A stretch of 64,000 nucleotides of DNA, taken from an uncultured Flavobacteriales bacterium. Lineage in GTDB: Bacteria > Bacteroidota > Bacteroidia > Flavobacteriales_G > Salibacteraceae. The notes beneath the pieces are model-generated. The model was given only the letters and a program-made list of their open reading frames with translations. It ran no database searches and was not told the origin of the DNA. The translations under genes were made by a program, and so were the position numbers. The stretch lies in contig CALSPD010000003.1 of NCBI GenBank assembly GCA_943788145.1, positions 39,780-103,779 on the forward strand. The letters run 5' to 3'. Shown piece after piece: positions 8,351 to 18,073 of this stretch; within the stretch, counting starts at the first letter, position 1; the number at the start of each line of letters is the position of its first letter.

Positions 8351-10405
8351 ATGAAAGCACTTTTAATGACCCTTTGCCTTTTCGGAGGCCTATCTCTAGC
8401 TTATGGTCAGAGCGATCGACTCACCCCTGAAAACCTCTGGAAACTCAATCGCGTGTATGGCGAACAGGTTTCACCGGACGGAAAAACAGTGATTTACGCG
8501 AAAAAAAGCTACAAACTAAAGGAAGACAAAGGCACGGCTCACCTGATGAAGGTTGCAGTAGATGGCGGTTCTCCAATTCAAATAAGCGATGGAAAAACCA
8601 GTATTTATGATGCCCAATGGCGACCTGACGGTAAAAAAATTGGTTTCCTGAGCACAGCGAGCGGAAGCATGCAGCTATGGGAAATGAATCCAGATGGAAG
8701 CGGAATGGTTCAAGTTTCATCGTTTGACACAGATATTTCCAATTTTCACTACGCTCCAGATATGAAGCACATTAGTTTCACAGTTGAAGTAAAGGTGGAA
8801 GAGTCGCTAGCCGATAAATATCCCGATCTACCAAAAGCGACTGGAAAAGCATACGACAACTTGATGTATCGTCATTGGACGCAATGGCACGACTACAGCT
8901 ATCAACATGTTGCCATTGCCGCCTATTCGGATGGAAAAGCCAATGCGGAATACACCGATATAATGGCTGGACAACCTTATGACGCGCCCATGATGCCTTT
9001 TGGAGGCGGTGAGCAAATTGCCTGGAATCCAAATGGAAAATCCTTGGTTTACGTGTGTAAAAAGAAAGTCGGAAAAGAATATGCCGTAAGTACAAATAGC
9101 GAACTATGGTCCTATGATTTAGCCTCGAAAACCACGAAGAATTTGACTGAAGGAATGATGGGTTATGACAACAACCCTGTTTTTTCACCAAAGGGAAATT
9201 ACCTGGCTTGGTTAAGTATGCGAAAAGATGGTTTCGAGTCGGACAAGAATGAAATCTGGGTAATGAACATGACGTCAGGTGCGAAAAAATCGATTACCGA
9301 GACACTGGATCAAACCTTTTCAAGTATCACATGGTCGGCTGACGAAACCATGATTTACGCCATCAGCGATGTCAAGGCCACGCATCAAATCATGAAATTG
9401 ACCCTAACCGCAAAGCAAGATGGTCTGCTGACCTTAAAAAGTCACGAGCAGTTCTCGACTGGCGATCACAATATCAATAGTGCTGCTCTGGCAGGATCGA
9501 AACTGGTTGGGAGTAAAAACACCATGAGTAAGCCAGCTGAACTCTACACTTGGGATTTGAAAACCAAGGCTGAAAGCCAACTATCACATGCCAACGATAA
9601 AATGCTGGCATCCATGAAAATGGGCAAAGTTGAAAAGCGCATGATCAAAACCACAGACGGATTAGACATGCTGACTTGGGTAATTTACCCACCAGACTTT
9701 GATCCAAACAAAAAATACCCAACGCTGCTCTATTGCCAAGGTGGCCCACAAAGTGCGGTCAGCCAATTTTTTAGCTACCGCTGGAATTTCCAACTCATGG
9801 CAGCCAACGGATATATCGTTGTTGCTCCAAACAGAAGAGGACTTCCTGGATTTGGGCAAAAATGGAACGATGACATTTCCAAAGATTGGGGTGGTCAAGC
9901 CATGAAAGATTATTTGAGTGCCATAGATGAGGTTTCAAAAGAACCGTTTGTGGATAAAGACAAGCGCGGAGCAGTGGGCGCCAGTTATGGCGGATATTCT
10001 GTTTATTACCTCGCTGGAATCCACGAGGGTCGATTCAAGTGCTTCATCAGCCATTGCGGACTATTCAATTTGGAAAGCTGGTATGCCAGCACGGAAGAAT
10101 TGTTTTTCGCCAATTGGGATATTGGAGGTCCTTATTGGGACCCGGCTATGAAGGATAGCTTCATCAAAAACAGTCCGCATCGCATGGTCGAAAAATGGGA
10201 CACTCCCATCATGGTGATTCACAATGAACTTGATTTCCGTGTTCCATTGAACCAAGGATTGGAAGCCTTCACCGCTGCACAACTCAAAGGAATTCCAAGC
10301 AAATTGCTATATTATCCGGATGAAGGACATTGGGTCCTGAAACCTCAAAACGGTGTCATGTGGCACCGTGAATTTTACGACTGGCTGGATACCTATTTGA
10401 AGTAA
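8351..10405 (+). CDS. S9 family prolyl-oligopeptidase-type serine peptidase, exported
   Basis: This is an exported peptidase of about 684 residues of the dipeptidyl-peptidase/acylaminoacyl-peptidase group. A signal peptide ends at SLAYGQ. An N-terminal beta-propeller of WD40-like PD40 repeats follows (e.g. VSPDGKTVIYAKKSYK, WRPDGKKIGFLS, FSPKGNYLAWLS). The alpha/beta-hydrolase domain follows, with nucleophile Ser in GASYGGYS (about residue 545), Asp in ELDFRVP (about 628) and His in EGHWVL (about 660). The ATG at 8351 was chosen because it starts the signal peptide directly; upstream in-frame ATGs at 8312 and 8345 or the start at 8309 would add a non-signal extension. It probably works in the periplasm on oligopeptides. 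The DUF1287 gene follows after 7 bases. Confidence 0.93.
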   Translation: MKALLMTLCLFGGLSLAYGQSDRLTPENLWKLNRVYGEQVSPDGKTVIYAKKSYKLKEDKGTAHLMKVAVDGGSPIQISDGKTSIYDAQWRPDGKKIGFLSTASGSMQLWEMNPDGSGMVQVSSFDTDISNFHYAPDMKHISFTVEVKVEESLADKYPDLPKATGKAYDNLMYRHWTQWHDYSYQHVAIAAYSDGKANAEYTDIMAGQPYDAPMMPFGGGEQIAWNPNGKSLVYVCKKKVGKEYAVSTNSELWSYDLASKTTKNLTEGMMGYDNNPVFSPKGNYLAWLSMRKDGFESDKNEIWVMNMTSGAKKSITETLDQTFSSITWSADETMIYAISDVKATHQIMKLTLTAKQDGLLTLKSHEQFSTGDHNINSAALAGSKLVGSKNTMSKPAELYTWDLKTKAESQLSHANDKMLASMKMGKVEKRMIKTTDGLDMLTWVIYPPDFDPNKKYPTLLYCQGGPQSAVSQFFSYRWNFQLMAANGYIVVAPNRRGLPGFGQKWNDDISKDWGGQAMKDYLSAIDEVSKEPFVDKDKRGAVGASYGGYSVYYLAGIHEGRFKCFISHCGLFNLESWYASTEELFFANWDIGGPYWDPAMKDSFIKNSPHRMVEKWDTPIMVIHNELDFRVPLNQGLEAFTAAQLKGIPSKLLYYPDEGHWVLKPQNGVMWHREFYDWLDTYLK

Positions 10406-10412
10406 AAGCATT

Positions 10413-10997
10413 TTGAGCTGGCGATCAACGTACCTCTTGATTATTGGGTTTTGGCTTTGGATTGGAGTCAATTCAGTCTACTCTCAGAGGGGCGAGCAAC
10501 TTGCTAAGCTCGCAGAAACATTGGAAGATTCGACTGTACAATATGTGCCAAGCTACGTTTCTATACCCTATCCTATGGGTGATGTTCCGAAAGGAACAGG
10601 AGTCTGTACAGATGTCGTTATCCGCGCATTTCGCTTAATCAGCATTGATTTACAACAAGAAGTGCATGAGGATATGAGCAATCATTTCTCAGAATACCCT
10701 CACAAATGGGGTGCATCTAGCACAGACAAAAACATAGATCACAGGCGTGTTCCAAATCTTATGAAATACATGGAACGCCAAGGTTGGGATGTCGGTATAT
10801 CGGATTCAGTTCAACATTATTTACCTGGCGACATTGTGGCTTGGAATTTAGGCGGAGGCTTAACCCACATTGGAATCGTAACCACCGACACCTCTCAAAA
10901 TGGAATTCCTTTAATAATACACAATATTGGTGGAGGACAGGTAATGGAAGATATTCTATTTGAATTTGAGATAATGGGACATTATAGAATACAATAG
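10413..10997 (+). CDS. DUF1287 family exported protein
   Basis: This 194-residue protein has an N-terminal hydrophobic signal segment (STYLLIIGFWLWIGVNSVYS) followed by a full DUF1287 domain, the family of E. coli YijF. Recognisable features are PKGTGVCTDVVIRAFR with Cys about 65, HEDMSNHFSEYP, NIDHRRVPNL, and a late THIGIV segment with His about 152. The Cys and His arrangement suggests an NlpC/P60-like fold, hence a possible cell-wall peptidase or amidase; that is inference. The start is TTG 7 bases after the S9 peptidase stop, the only start that retains the signal segment, so the two genes are likely one transcript. Confidence 0.85.
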   Translation: MSWRSTYLLIIGFWLWIGVNSVYSQRGEQLAKLAETLEDSTVQYVPSYVSIPYPMGDVPKGTGVCTDVVIRAFRLISIDLQQEVHEDMSNHFSEYPHKWGASSTDKNIDHRRVPNLMKYMERQGWDVGISDSVQHYLPGDIVAWNLGGGLTHIGIVTTDTSQNGIPLIIHNIGGGQVMEDILFEFEIMGHYRIQ

Positions 10998-11072
10998 TTC
11001 ACAACTATAATTCCAACTAACGTCCTTTAAACAAGAACTTTTAATTTCGTTCCTAAACCTTATCAACTAATT

Positions 11073-14000
11073 ATGAAAACACGTTTACACTTCCTGATGA
11101 CTTTGTTATGCGCATTCGGCATAACGCTCTCGAGCTATTCTCAATGTTTAGACAACTTTGACAATCGTCTGTCCAGCAACCTTTCTTACATTACCAATGC
11201 AATTCCGAACAATTACAACTTCAACTATGATGGAGGATCTAACTACATAAGCGATGGCGGTTTTGATATGTATGACGGAGGAAACTATCTGAACACCAAT
11301 TTAGGTAGTTCTTTTAACTATACCTCAGGGGCGGTAGTCACCAATTCTGGATTTGGATCAGGTGGGAGATATGTAACCTCACAACTTGCTGGCTTTTTTG
11401 CCATGGGAGCTGAATTGAATGGAGTATCTACTTTTTCAATCACTGGTAACTTAGGGGCAGATGGCCAAGGGGCTGTGACAGCACATACATTCACGACAAC
11501 CGTCAATGGTGTGAGCTATTCTTGTTATTTAAAAAGAGTGAATGACGGAAGTTATGACCCTGCCATTCATCAAGTGTTTATTGTCCCAACTACTTCTGGA
11601 GTATCGCATTCTTACTCTACTTATACTGACAATAATTTACACACCCTGTCGGGGTTAAGTAGCGTACCCTACATGTATTATATTTTGTTTGCTGGTCGAA
11701 CGTCATCTAATCCATATGCGTATTCAATACCAAACAGTAATGTTGAAGACATCACAACAAAGTTTTTGGAGACTGTTGCTGATACTGGACTCTTCCTAAC
11801 CAATGTTAGCACGACTGGCGGTTGTCCCAGTCAAGACAGTGTTCAAGTGGCATATAATACATGTTCGGCTTATTTTAATTCTGGTAATTCGATTACTGTA
11901 CAAATGTCTGATACAAACGGTTCTTTTGCTAGCCCAACAACACTGGGTAACTGGTCGACCACTCAAGTTCAAGATACGGGCGTATTCACTATTCCGAATG
12001 TAATAGCTCATACTGGCTATCAAATTCGATTGATTTCATCGAACCCTGCCGATACATCAATAGCCAGAAATTTGGGTGCGCTAGTCGCTTTGCCTCCATC
12101 TCCAAATTGGATTTTCGCTACTGATACGGCTATATGTGATGCAGACTCTGTGTCATTTATTGATACGTTATCTCCCGCAATTGACAGTTTCGCAATATCT
12201 CTAGGCTATCAAGAATTAAATGGCGCAAACTTATGTGCAGGACAGGAATACAACTGCGGATCGATTGCCATGACTTGGACAGATACAGCATATTTAGTTC
12301 CGACCGAAGTACGCTTTAAGATCTATAGTACACTCAACTGCAATGGAACAACCAATGTAAACTTCTCCCTAAACGGAGGAACAGCGGAAGTGGAGGCCCT
12401 TAACTATAGTTGGTGTAGTTGCAGTACCCCAACCGGTGGACAAATGTTCTCGGTGACATTTGATCCAGATGACTATGTTGTGGGCGGAAGCAACACAATC
12501 ACTATGACCACCAGCGTAAATTCTTGCCTCGGTTTCAGTCCGAGTTCCGCATTGGGTGGTGATATTGGCCAAGTTTATATTGTGGCGGATTCAGAGTTAG
12601 ATGTTGAGTACAGTCTTTCTAGTTCATTCAATTCAATTCTGAGCCAAAATGACACGTTCACTACGTATGTTTCTTCAAGTACAGATTATTACTACCGAAG
12701 TCAAAATGTTTACGGCTGCTATAGCGACACCTTTGAGACGCAAACAATCCATGTGTCCAACCTAGACCTTTCTGCTTCATGGGCAAATGATGTGTCATGC
12801 TATGGCGGGAACGATGGTGCAATCACAGCTTTCTCTACTGGCGGTATAGGAACGGTTGAATACAGTGTAGACGGAACCAACTGGCAAACCAGCACTTCTT
12901 TAACTGGACTCTCTGCTGGCTCTTATGTAGTTTACGCAAGAGACGATGAGTCTTGCATGGACTCAACAACAGCGATTGTAGTAGATGAACCAACCGAATT
13001 AGTCGCAACAATCGACTCTTCCCAAAGCGCCTCATGTGCAGATGCTAATGATGGCTATGCATATGTGAGTGTAACTGGAGGGACCGCGGGATACTCATAT
13101 CTGTGGTCTAATTCATCCACAACTGCATTGAATGAAAACCTAGGTGTAGCTGAATATATTGTTGTCGTCACTGATGGAAATGACTGTGAAACTTCTGACA
13201 CCATTGATATCATATTCGAAGACTCAATTGCTCCAATGGTAATGGTTCAAAATATCACTGCTTATCTAGACTCTACTGGTTCGGTTACGATTACTGCGGC
13301 CCAAATTGACAATGGATCGTATGACAGTTGCGGTATCGCTCAAATGATTATTTCCGACTCCGTATTCAGTTGTAATGACACTATGAATCAGGTCATGCTA
13401 ACAATCATTGATGTAAACGGCAACTTTGCTTCGGACACGGCAACAGTAACAGTATCTGATACAATTGCGCCTTCAATAGAATGCCCTTCGCCCATCGAAA
13501 TATGTGAAGGGGTGTTAGCTCTGGATAATGCTACGAGTACGGATAACTGCAGTTCATCTACTATGCACATCAATGGCCCTGTAGATGGTGACACGCTTGA
13601 AGCGGGAACTTATAGCTCTGAATTCATGGCGGTTGATGCATTCGGTAATGAATCAACATGCAGTGTCGATATTACTGTTAATCCATTACCTGTAATTGAA
13701 TTGGGCAATGATTCTATTTTCTGTGACAGTATAGAATTCACACTGGATGCCGGTAATACTGGAAGCTCATTTGATTGGTCTACGGGCGAGTCCAGTCAGA
13801 CAATTTTAGTGACAGATTCAGGAAACTATCAAGTAACGGTAACGGATGAAAATGGCTGTGAATCGACAAGTTCAATTCACGTTGGTCTGAAGGTTTGTGT
13901 AGGTATTGATGAAGTTGGAAACCCAATTTACATGACTGTTTATCCAAACCCAGCTACTAGCTCAATTAACGTGCAGATTGACGGGTTCGCGAATGAGGTT

Positions 14001-14171
14001 CAATTTGACATTCTAGACATCAATGGGAAACTAATTGAGTCTAAGAATAGAAATGACGTGAGTGCATCAAGCATTGAAGTAATTGATATTTCAAGTTATA
14101 GTGCCGGGATTTACATTCTATCCGTAAAGGTGAATGACAAAACATACGTTCAGCGTATTTCAAAAATGTAA
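11073..14171 (+). CDS. Large secreted adhesin-like protein with SprB-type repeats and T9SS sorting domain
   Basis: This 1032-residue protein has a signal peptide (MKTRLHFLMTLLCAFGITLS). The first 550 residues are Asn/Gly/Ser/Thr-rich with no recognised enzyme motif. From about residue 570 come SprB-type repeats: NDVSCYGGNDGAITAF..., then SASCADANDGYAYVSVTGG with YLWSNSSTTALNE. HYR-like Ig modules follow (APSIECPSPIEIC, STDNCSSST), then a Cys-rich ELGNDSIFCDSIEF module with DENGCES. The last 80 residues form a type A T9SS domain (TVYPNPATSSINVQI, LDINGKLIE, SAGIYILSVKVNDKTYVQRI). Proteins like this decorate the cell surface and can mediate adhesion or gliding. It ends in a strong terminator and appears monocistronic. 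Confidence 0.88.
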   Translation: MKTRLHFLMTLLCAFGITLSSYSQCLDNFDNRLSSNLSYITNAIPNNYNFNYDGGSNYISDGGFDMYDGGNYLNTNLGSSFNYTSGAVVTNSGFGSGGRYVTSQLAGFFAMGAELNGVSTFSITGNLGADGQGAVTAHTFTTTVNGVSYSCYLKRVNDGSYDPAIHQVFIVPTTSGVSHSYSTYTDNNLHTLSGLSSVPYMYYILFAGRTSSNPYAYSIPNSNVEDITTKFLETVADTGLFLTNVSTTGGCPSQDSVQVAYNTCSAYFNSGNSITVQMSDTNGSFASPTTLGNWSTTQVQDTGVFTIPNVIAHTGYQIRLISSNPADTSIARNLGALVALPPSPNWIFATDTAICDADSVSFIDTLSPAIDSFAISLGYQELNGANLCAGQEYNCGSIAMTWTDTAYLVPTEVRFKIYSTLNCNGTTNVNFSLNGGTAEVEALNYSWCSCSTPTGGQMFSVTFDPDDYVVGGSNTITMTTSVNSCLGFSPSSALGGDIGQVYIVADSELDVEYSLSSSFNSILSQNDTFTTYVSSSTDYYYRSQNVYGCYSDTFETQTIHVSNLDLSASWANDVSCYGGNDGAITAFSTGGIGTVEYSVDGTNWQTSTSLTGLSAGSYVVYARDDESCMDSTTAIVVDEPTELVATIDSSQSASCADANDGYAYVSVTGGTAGYSYLWSNSSTTALNENLGVAEYIVVVTDGNDCETSDTIDIIFEDSIAPMVMVQNITAYLDSTGSVTITAAQIDNGSYDSCGIAQMIISDSVFSCNDTMNQVMLTIIDVNGNFASDTATVTVSDTIAPSIECPSPIEICEGVLALDNATSTDNCSSSTMHINGPVDGDTLEAGTYSSEFMAVDAFGNESTCSVDITVNPLPVIELGNDSIFCDSIEFTLDAGNTGSSFDWSTGESSQTILVTDSGNYQVTVTDENGCESTSSIHVGLKVCVGIDEVGNPIYMTVYPNPATSSINVQIDGFANEVQFDILDINGKLIESKNRNDVSASSIEVIDISSYSAGIYILSVKVNDKTYVQRISKM

Positions 14172-14190
14172 TCATCCTATCATCAAAAAA

Positions 14191-14220
14191 AGCCGCTTCT
14201 TTTGAAGCGGCTTTTTTTTT
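14191..14220 (+). terminator. Rho-independent terminator after the 11-14 kb adhesin gene
   Basis: The stem agccgcttc / gaagcggct (14191-14212, loop tttt) is followed by ten T and preceded by seven A. It lies 20 bases after the adhesin gene stop and directly before the next gene, so that gene's in-frame TTG at 14202 cannot be its start. Confidence 0.92.
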
Positions 14221-14240
14221 GCCATATTCAAGGATTCAAA

Positions 14241-15272
14241 ATGCGTTTATTCATCCCAATAATTTTACTCCTCCTTTTCGCCTGTGCGGAACAAAACACT
14301 ATTGTGGAGAAGCAGAGCTTAGCTAATTTGGATTGGATTAGTATCACAAGCCCAACCAAATCTCATCTGCGAGGCCTAGATGCCGCTTTAGACGGCACGG
14401 TCTGGGCTAGCGGAACAGAAGGAATGGTTTTGCGAAGTATAGATTCAGGCTCATCGTGGTCAGCCTTCCCAATTCCAGATTGTGCTAAAATTGATTTTAG
14501 AGATATCGAGGCCTTTGATCAAAACGTTGCCGTGGTAATGAGTTCAGGCAATGGAGTTAGATTCTACTTTACCTCAGATACTGGCACCACTTGGCAATTG
14601 ACGTATGAAGACACAAATCGCAAGGTATTCTTCGATGGAATGGATTTCAATGGAGCCCGGGGTATGGCTTATGGAGATCCTATAGATGGAAAATTTACTA
14701 TGCTAGAATCCATTGATTCTGGTAAAACTTGGGAACCATATGATCGAACCTCGATGGATTCCAGCATAGCTGGCGAGGCAGGTTTTGCGGCAAGTGGCAC
14801 CGGCATCGTGCTAGGAAATTCATCCATTTGGATAGCTGCAAGCGGTAGGAAAGAGGCCAGAGTTTACAGAACCAGTGCCTCCAGCAGTTGGGAAACCTTT
14901 TCTACACCACTTTCAAGTTCAGCAAGCGCAGGGATTTTTTCTATGGCTTTCTTCCACGACATGCATGGCATTGTGGTAGGTGGCGATTACAAAGATTCAA
15001 CCAACGCTGAAAACAATGCTGCATTCACAATGGATGGTGGGTTGACATGGAAATCACCCTCTAATAATCCATCAGGTTATCGTTCATGCGTTGTCTTTCT
15101 CGATGATGGAACCGCGGTTGCAACTGGACGATCAGGCACAGACATTAGTTATGACGAAGGTCAAAGCTGGGAACCCATTAGTCCCAAGGGATATTTTAGC
15201 TGCATCGGGCTGGGGAACGTATTAATCGGAGTTGGACGAAGTGGTAAAATCGGTAGAATACAGTTTAGATAG
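14241..15272 (+). CDS. Lipoprotein with Asp-box (BNR) repeats, Ycf48-like propeller
   Basis: This 343-residue lipoprotein has an N-terminal signal MRLFIPIILLLLFAC whose Cys 15 fits a lipobox. The body carries at least five Asp-box motifs of the form S-x-D-x-G-x-[ST]-W: SIDSGSSW, TSDTGTTW, SIDSGKTW, TMDGGLTW and SYDEGQSW. These mark a beta-propeller as in sialidases and the photosystem assembly factor Ycf48. Such bacterial proteins are often called oxidoreductase-like, but no catalytic residues are visible. The ATG at 14241 is preferred because the upstream TTG lies inside a terminator. Its stop shares one base with the start of the next gene (TAGTG), suggesting translational coupling to the His/Cys-rich protein. 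Confidence 0.82.
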   Translation: MRLFIPIILLLLFACAEQNTIVEKQSLANLDWISITSPTKSHLRGLDAALDGTVWASGTEGMVLRSIDSGSSWSAFPIPDCAKIDFRDIEAFDQNVAVVMSSGNGVRFYFTSDTGTTWQLTYEDTNRKVFFDGMDFNGARGMAYGDPIDGKFTMLESIDSGKTWEPYDRTSMDSSIAGEAGFAASGTGIVLGNSSIWIAASGRKEARVYRTSASSSWETFSTPLSSSASAGIFSMAFFHDMHGIVVGGDYKDSTNAENNAAFTMDGGLTWKSPSNNPSGYRSCVVFLDDGTAVATGRSGTDISYDEGQSWEPISPKGYFSCIGLGNVLIGVGRSGKIGRIQFR

Positions 15273-15685
15273 TGCGCCTATCTTTGTCCTCTGTGAAATC
15301 CGCACTACATAGCGTAATATCCCTTGTTTTAATTGGCGCATTAGTGTTGCTTGGCATTTCACCTGAAGTGTTCCATGAGCATGAAGAACACACACTACAC
15401 TGCGATGAACATCACGGAAACAACTCGGTAGATGAATGTCACATCCGCTTATTCCACGATGGAGGCTCACTCAATTGCACGGATCATCAGCACCTCTTAG
15501 AAGATCACGAAGAATGCTCGATTTGTCAATTGCAGACTCCTAAAATTCAGCAACTCAAATTTGTTGACGAGAGCAACTATCCCATACAAAATACCCAGAT
15601 CCTCATTGGAGGTGAACTCGCTGGGTCACTTGCATACCACTTTACGAGTGATTTAAACACCCGAGGCCCGCCCACAATGGTTTAG
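15272..15685 (+). CDS. His/Cys-rich small membrane-anchored protein, possible metal binder
   Basis: This 137-residue protein has a GTG start overlapping the previous stop by one base. An N-terminal hydrophobic segment (VISLVLIGALVLLGIS) serves as signal or anchor. About 60 residues very rich in His, Cys, Asp and Glu follow (FHEHEEHTLHCDEHHG, ECHIRLFHD, NCTDHQHLLEDHEECSICQL), including a CxxC. The composition resembles the DUF2946-like and other His-rich proteins found next to metal-linked TonB receptors. Zinc or copper binding is inferred from composition only. A terminator follows, and then a TonB-dependent receptor of a family often associated with metal uptake. No homologous enzyme was recognised. 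Confidence 0.72.
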   Translation: MRLSLSSVKSALHSVISLVLIGALVLLGISPEVFHEHEEHTLHCDEHHGNNSVDECHIRLFHDGGSLNCTDHQHLLEDHEECSICQLQTPKIQQLKFVDESNYPIQNTQILIGGELAGSLAYHFTSDLNTRGPPTMV

Positions 15686-15691
15686 CATATG

Positions 15692-15725
15692 AATCGGTTG
15701 AGGTGATTCCGAGCGACCGATTTTT
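15692..15725 (+). terminator. Probable Rho-independent terminator
   Basis: The perfect 7-bp stem aatcggt / accgatt (15692-15698 and 15716-15722, 17-base loop) runs into a T run. It closes the Asp-box lipoprotein/His-rich gene pair before the TonB receptor. Confidence 0.6.
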
Positions 15726-15775
15726 CATGCGCTCATGAACTGGGCGTTTATCAATATTTCAATTTCCTATAAGTG

Positions 15776-17701
15776 ATGTTGCGCCTTATTGCGTGTATCC
15801 CTCTTATTGCCTTTGCTATAACAGCAAGTGCTCAAAACGACTGCAATTTAACCGTTAGCGGCCAAGTAGTTGACGAGCATGATGGAAGTGTTTTGTCCTA
15901 TGCTGACATAGTGATTCTGGGGACAAATTTGGGCACAATTAGCAATGAATTGGGGTATTATTCAATTGGAGGACTGTGCGCAGGCAAGCTGATTATTGCC
16001 TGTTCGCATGTTGGTTGTGAACCGATTTACGATACGATTGAAGTATCTCAGAATATAGTGCACAATTTCTATCCCGAACACCATGCAGAATTGCTGAATG
16101 CGGTGCGAATTGATGAAAAAAAGACACCGATACGAAGTGCAGTCGAAATGGAAACGATAGAATATCAAGAGCGACAAAAGGGAAAATCGCTTGGCGAGAG
16201 TCTAAGTTCTATTTCTGGCGTTAACACCCTGAACACCGGAGCTAGTATTTCCAAACCTATGATCCACGGCCTGCATAGCAATAGGCTACTCGTTCTTAAC
16301 AATGGAGTGCGACAAGAGGGCCAGCAATGGGGTAATGAACATGCACCAGAAATTGATCCATTCATAGCCGATGAGCTCACGGTAATTAAAGGTGCGAGCA
16401 GTGTTCGATATGGATCCGATGCTATCGCGCAGGTGGTATTGGTTTCTCCAAAGGCAATGACCGATAGTTTTGGAATTGGAGGGGCATTTGACCTCGTTGG
16501 CCAAACAAACGGAAGAGGTGGGATTTCCGCACTCATGTTTGAAGGAAGCCATAAGCAAATAGAAGCCTTTAGATGGCGGGTGCAAGGTTCAATAAAGAAA
16601 CTTGGCAACCAGCAAGCTCCCGACTATTTCTTGAAAAACACAGGTTTGGAAGAATGGAACTTTTCCGCGGCTACTTCATTCTCTGATCAGAAAAAAGGAG
16701 TTGAATTGTATTACAGCCAATTCAACACCAATTTGGGCATTTTTTCGGCATCGCACATTGGTAATTTGACAGATTTGCAGCGGGCGTTTCAAGCGAATGA
16801 ACCACTTGAATCATCAGGTTTTAACTATGAAATCAAGACGCCTTACCAGCATGTCACGCACGAGCTCATCAAGGCCAGCGGATTTCTAGCGACTGGTGAA
16901 AAGGGGAAATTTCAAGTAACCTATGCGCACCAATACAATTTGCGCGAAGAGTTCGATAAACACAGCGTAGATCAAAGTGTTCCCGCGCTGAGTTTTGAAA
17001 TAACCACTCACAGTGCCGATGCGCTATGGGAATATCGTCATGGAATTGGCAGCAAACTAAAAATTGGTGCTTCCACTATGGCGCAAGGCAATACTTTTTC
17101 GGGTAGGTTTTTCATTCCCAATTTTAAAAAGTGGAGCACAGGTTTTTTCGCTATCGAGCAATGGAAAATGAGTAACCGATGGACACTTGAGGCTGGTGCT
17201 CGTTGGGAATATGTGAATCAACTGGTCTTTATCCGAAAAGGGGCGGAAGTGAATCAATTCCAACACGCTTACCATCAACCGACTGGTTCTATTGGTATTC
17301 TAAAATCTTTTCGGAGCGATTGGCAATGGAGAACCAATTTGGCCACTGCTTGGCGGCCACCCAATGTAAACGAGCTTTATAGCAACGGACTTCACCACGG
17401 GGCGGCCACTTTTGAAATTGGCGACACCAGTTTGGTAAGGGAAGTGAGCTATAGCTGGAACAGCGAGCTAAGTTTTAAGCGAAAAAGAGTGGAAGCTCAG
17501 GTTGAAATCTATGTGAACTACATGGATCATTTCATCAATTTACAGCCAGTTTTTCCTGCAACCTTGACGATACGCGGAGCTTTCCCTTCGTATCAATTCG
17601 TTCAGGTTAATGCACTGCTGTATGGGGTTGATTCCAAGATTGCGTTTGACATCTTACCCCGCCTTAAAAGTCACTTCCAAAACTTCAATTCTACGAGCTA
17701 G
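15776..17701 (+). CDS. TonB-dependent receptor, N-terminal and main barrel part (frameshifted)
   Basis: This is an outer-membrane receptor with a signal peptide (IACIPLIAFAITASAQ) and a carboxypeptidase-regulatory-like domain (about 25-110, VSGQVVDEHDGSVLSYADI). The plug has conserved phrases ISKPMIHGLHSNRLLVLNNG and QQWGNEHAPEIDPF, and the beta-barrel follows. These plug phrases mark a Bacteroidota receptor group related to metal (zinc/cobalt-type) receptors, and the His/Cys-rich neighbour fits that idea. The frame breaks at the A-run 17679-17682. There the sequence leaves frame and stops at 17701, while the missing C-terminal strands continue in another frame to 18062. Removing one A restores a single protein of about 760 residues. 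ATG 15776 is preferred over the GTG at 15773. Confidence 0.88.
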   Translation: MLRLIACIPLIAFAITASAQNDCNLTVSGQVVDEHDGSVLSYADIVILGTNLGTISNELGYYSIGGLCAGKLIIACSHVGCEPIYDTIEVSQNIVHNFYPEHHAELLNAVRIDEKKTPIRSAVEMETIEYQERQKGKSLGESLSSISGVNTLNTGASISKPMIHGLHSNRLLVLNNGVRQEGQQWGNEHAPEIDPFIADELTVIKGASSVRYGSDAIAQVVLVSPKAMTDSFGIGGAFDLVGQTNGRGGISALMFEGSHKQIEAFRWRVQGSIKKLGNQQAPDYFLKNTGLEEWNFSAATSFSDQKKGVELYYSQFNTNLGIFSASHIGNLTDLQRAFQANEPLESSGFNYEIKTPYQHVTHELIKASGFLATGEKGKFQVTYAHQYNLREEFDKHSVDQSVPALSFEITTHSADALWEYRHGIGSKLKIGASTMAQGNTFSGRFFIPNFKKWSTGFFAIEQWKMSNRWTLEAGARWEYVNQLVFIRKGAEVNQFQHAYHQPTGSIGILKSFRSDWQWRTNLATAWRPPNVNELYSNGLHHGAATFEIGDTSLVREVSYSWNSELSFKRKRVEAQVEIYVNYMDHFINLQPVFPATLTIRGAFPSYQFVQVNALLYGVDSKIAFDILPRLKSHFQNFNSTS

Positions 17702-18062
17702 AAACCTCGACAACCAAGATTGGCTTAGTCAAATGCCTGCCGATCAATCACAGTTGGAATTGGAATATTCATTTCTGAAACTTAGAAAGAACCGCACCGC
17801 CTTCGCGGCCATTGACGCTCTATGGGTAAACAAACAATGGCGTGTGCCTGCAAACAGTGACTATGTCTCCTCTCCAAGTGCCTTTTTACTTTTTGGAATG
17901 ACAGCGGGAATGAACCTACCAGTAAAATCTGGAGAAATCGGAATCAATCTTGAAATCAATAATTTATTAAACCAGCGCTATCGAAATTATCTAAACCGAT
18001 ACCGCTACTACGCTGATGAAATCGGACAAAATATCATCCTGAGATTATCGGCTACCTTTTAA
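17682..18062 (+). pseudogene. C-terminal barrel fragment of the same TonB-dependent receptor
   Basis: This 126-codon continuation of the receptor begins in the new frame with TSILRARNLDNQDWLSQMP and ends ENIGQN-type with a terminal Phe (IILRLSATF), as expected for the last strand of an outer-membrane barrel. Segments NLEINNLLNQRYRNYLNR and YYADEIGQN are typical C-terminal strands of TonB-dependent receptors. It has no plausible start of its own; the nearest in-frame ATG, at 17610, sits inside the upstream coding frame. It is therefore best read as the shifted end of the preceding gene, either a true frameshift or an assembly/sequencing error. Confidence 0.85.
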
Positions 18063-18073
18063 AAATCAAAAAC

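Noticed and set aside
8445..9191. Antisense frames over the S9 peptidase and similar frames over other genes
   Set aside because: They mirror the codon pattern of well-identified genes on the other strand and show no family features.
14202..14240. Longer start for the Asp-box lipoprotein
   Set aside because: The TTG at 14202 lies inside the terminator hairpin of the previous gene; the lipoprotein signal begins at the ATG at 14241.
17660..17700. Programmed ribosomal frameshift in the TonB receptor
   Set aside because: The site is just AAAA with no clear slippery heptamer or downstream pseudoknot seen; a mutation or sequencing error is more likely.
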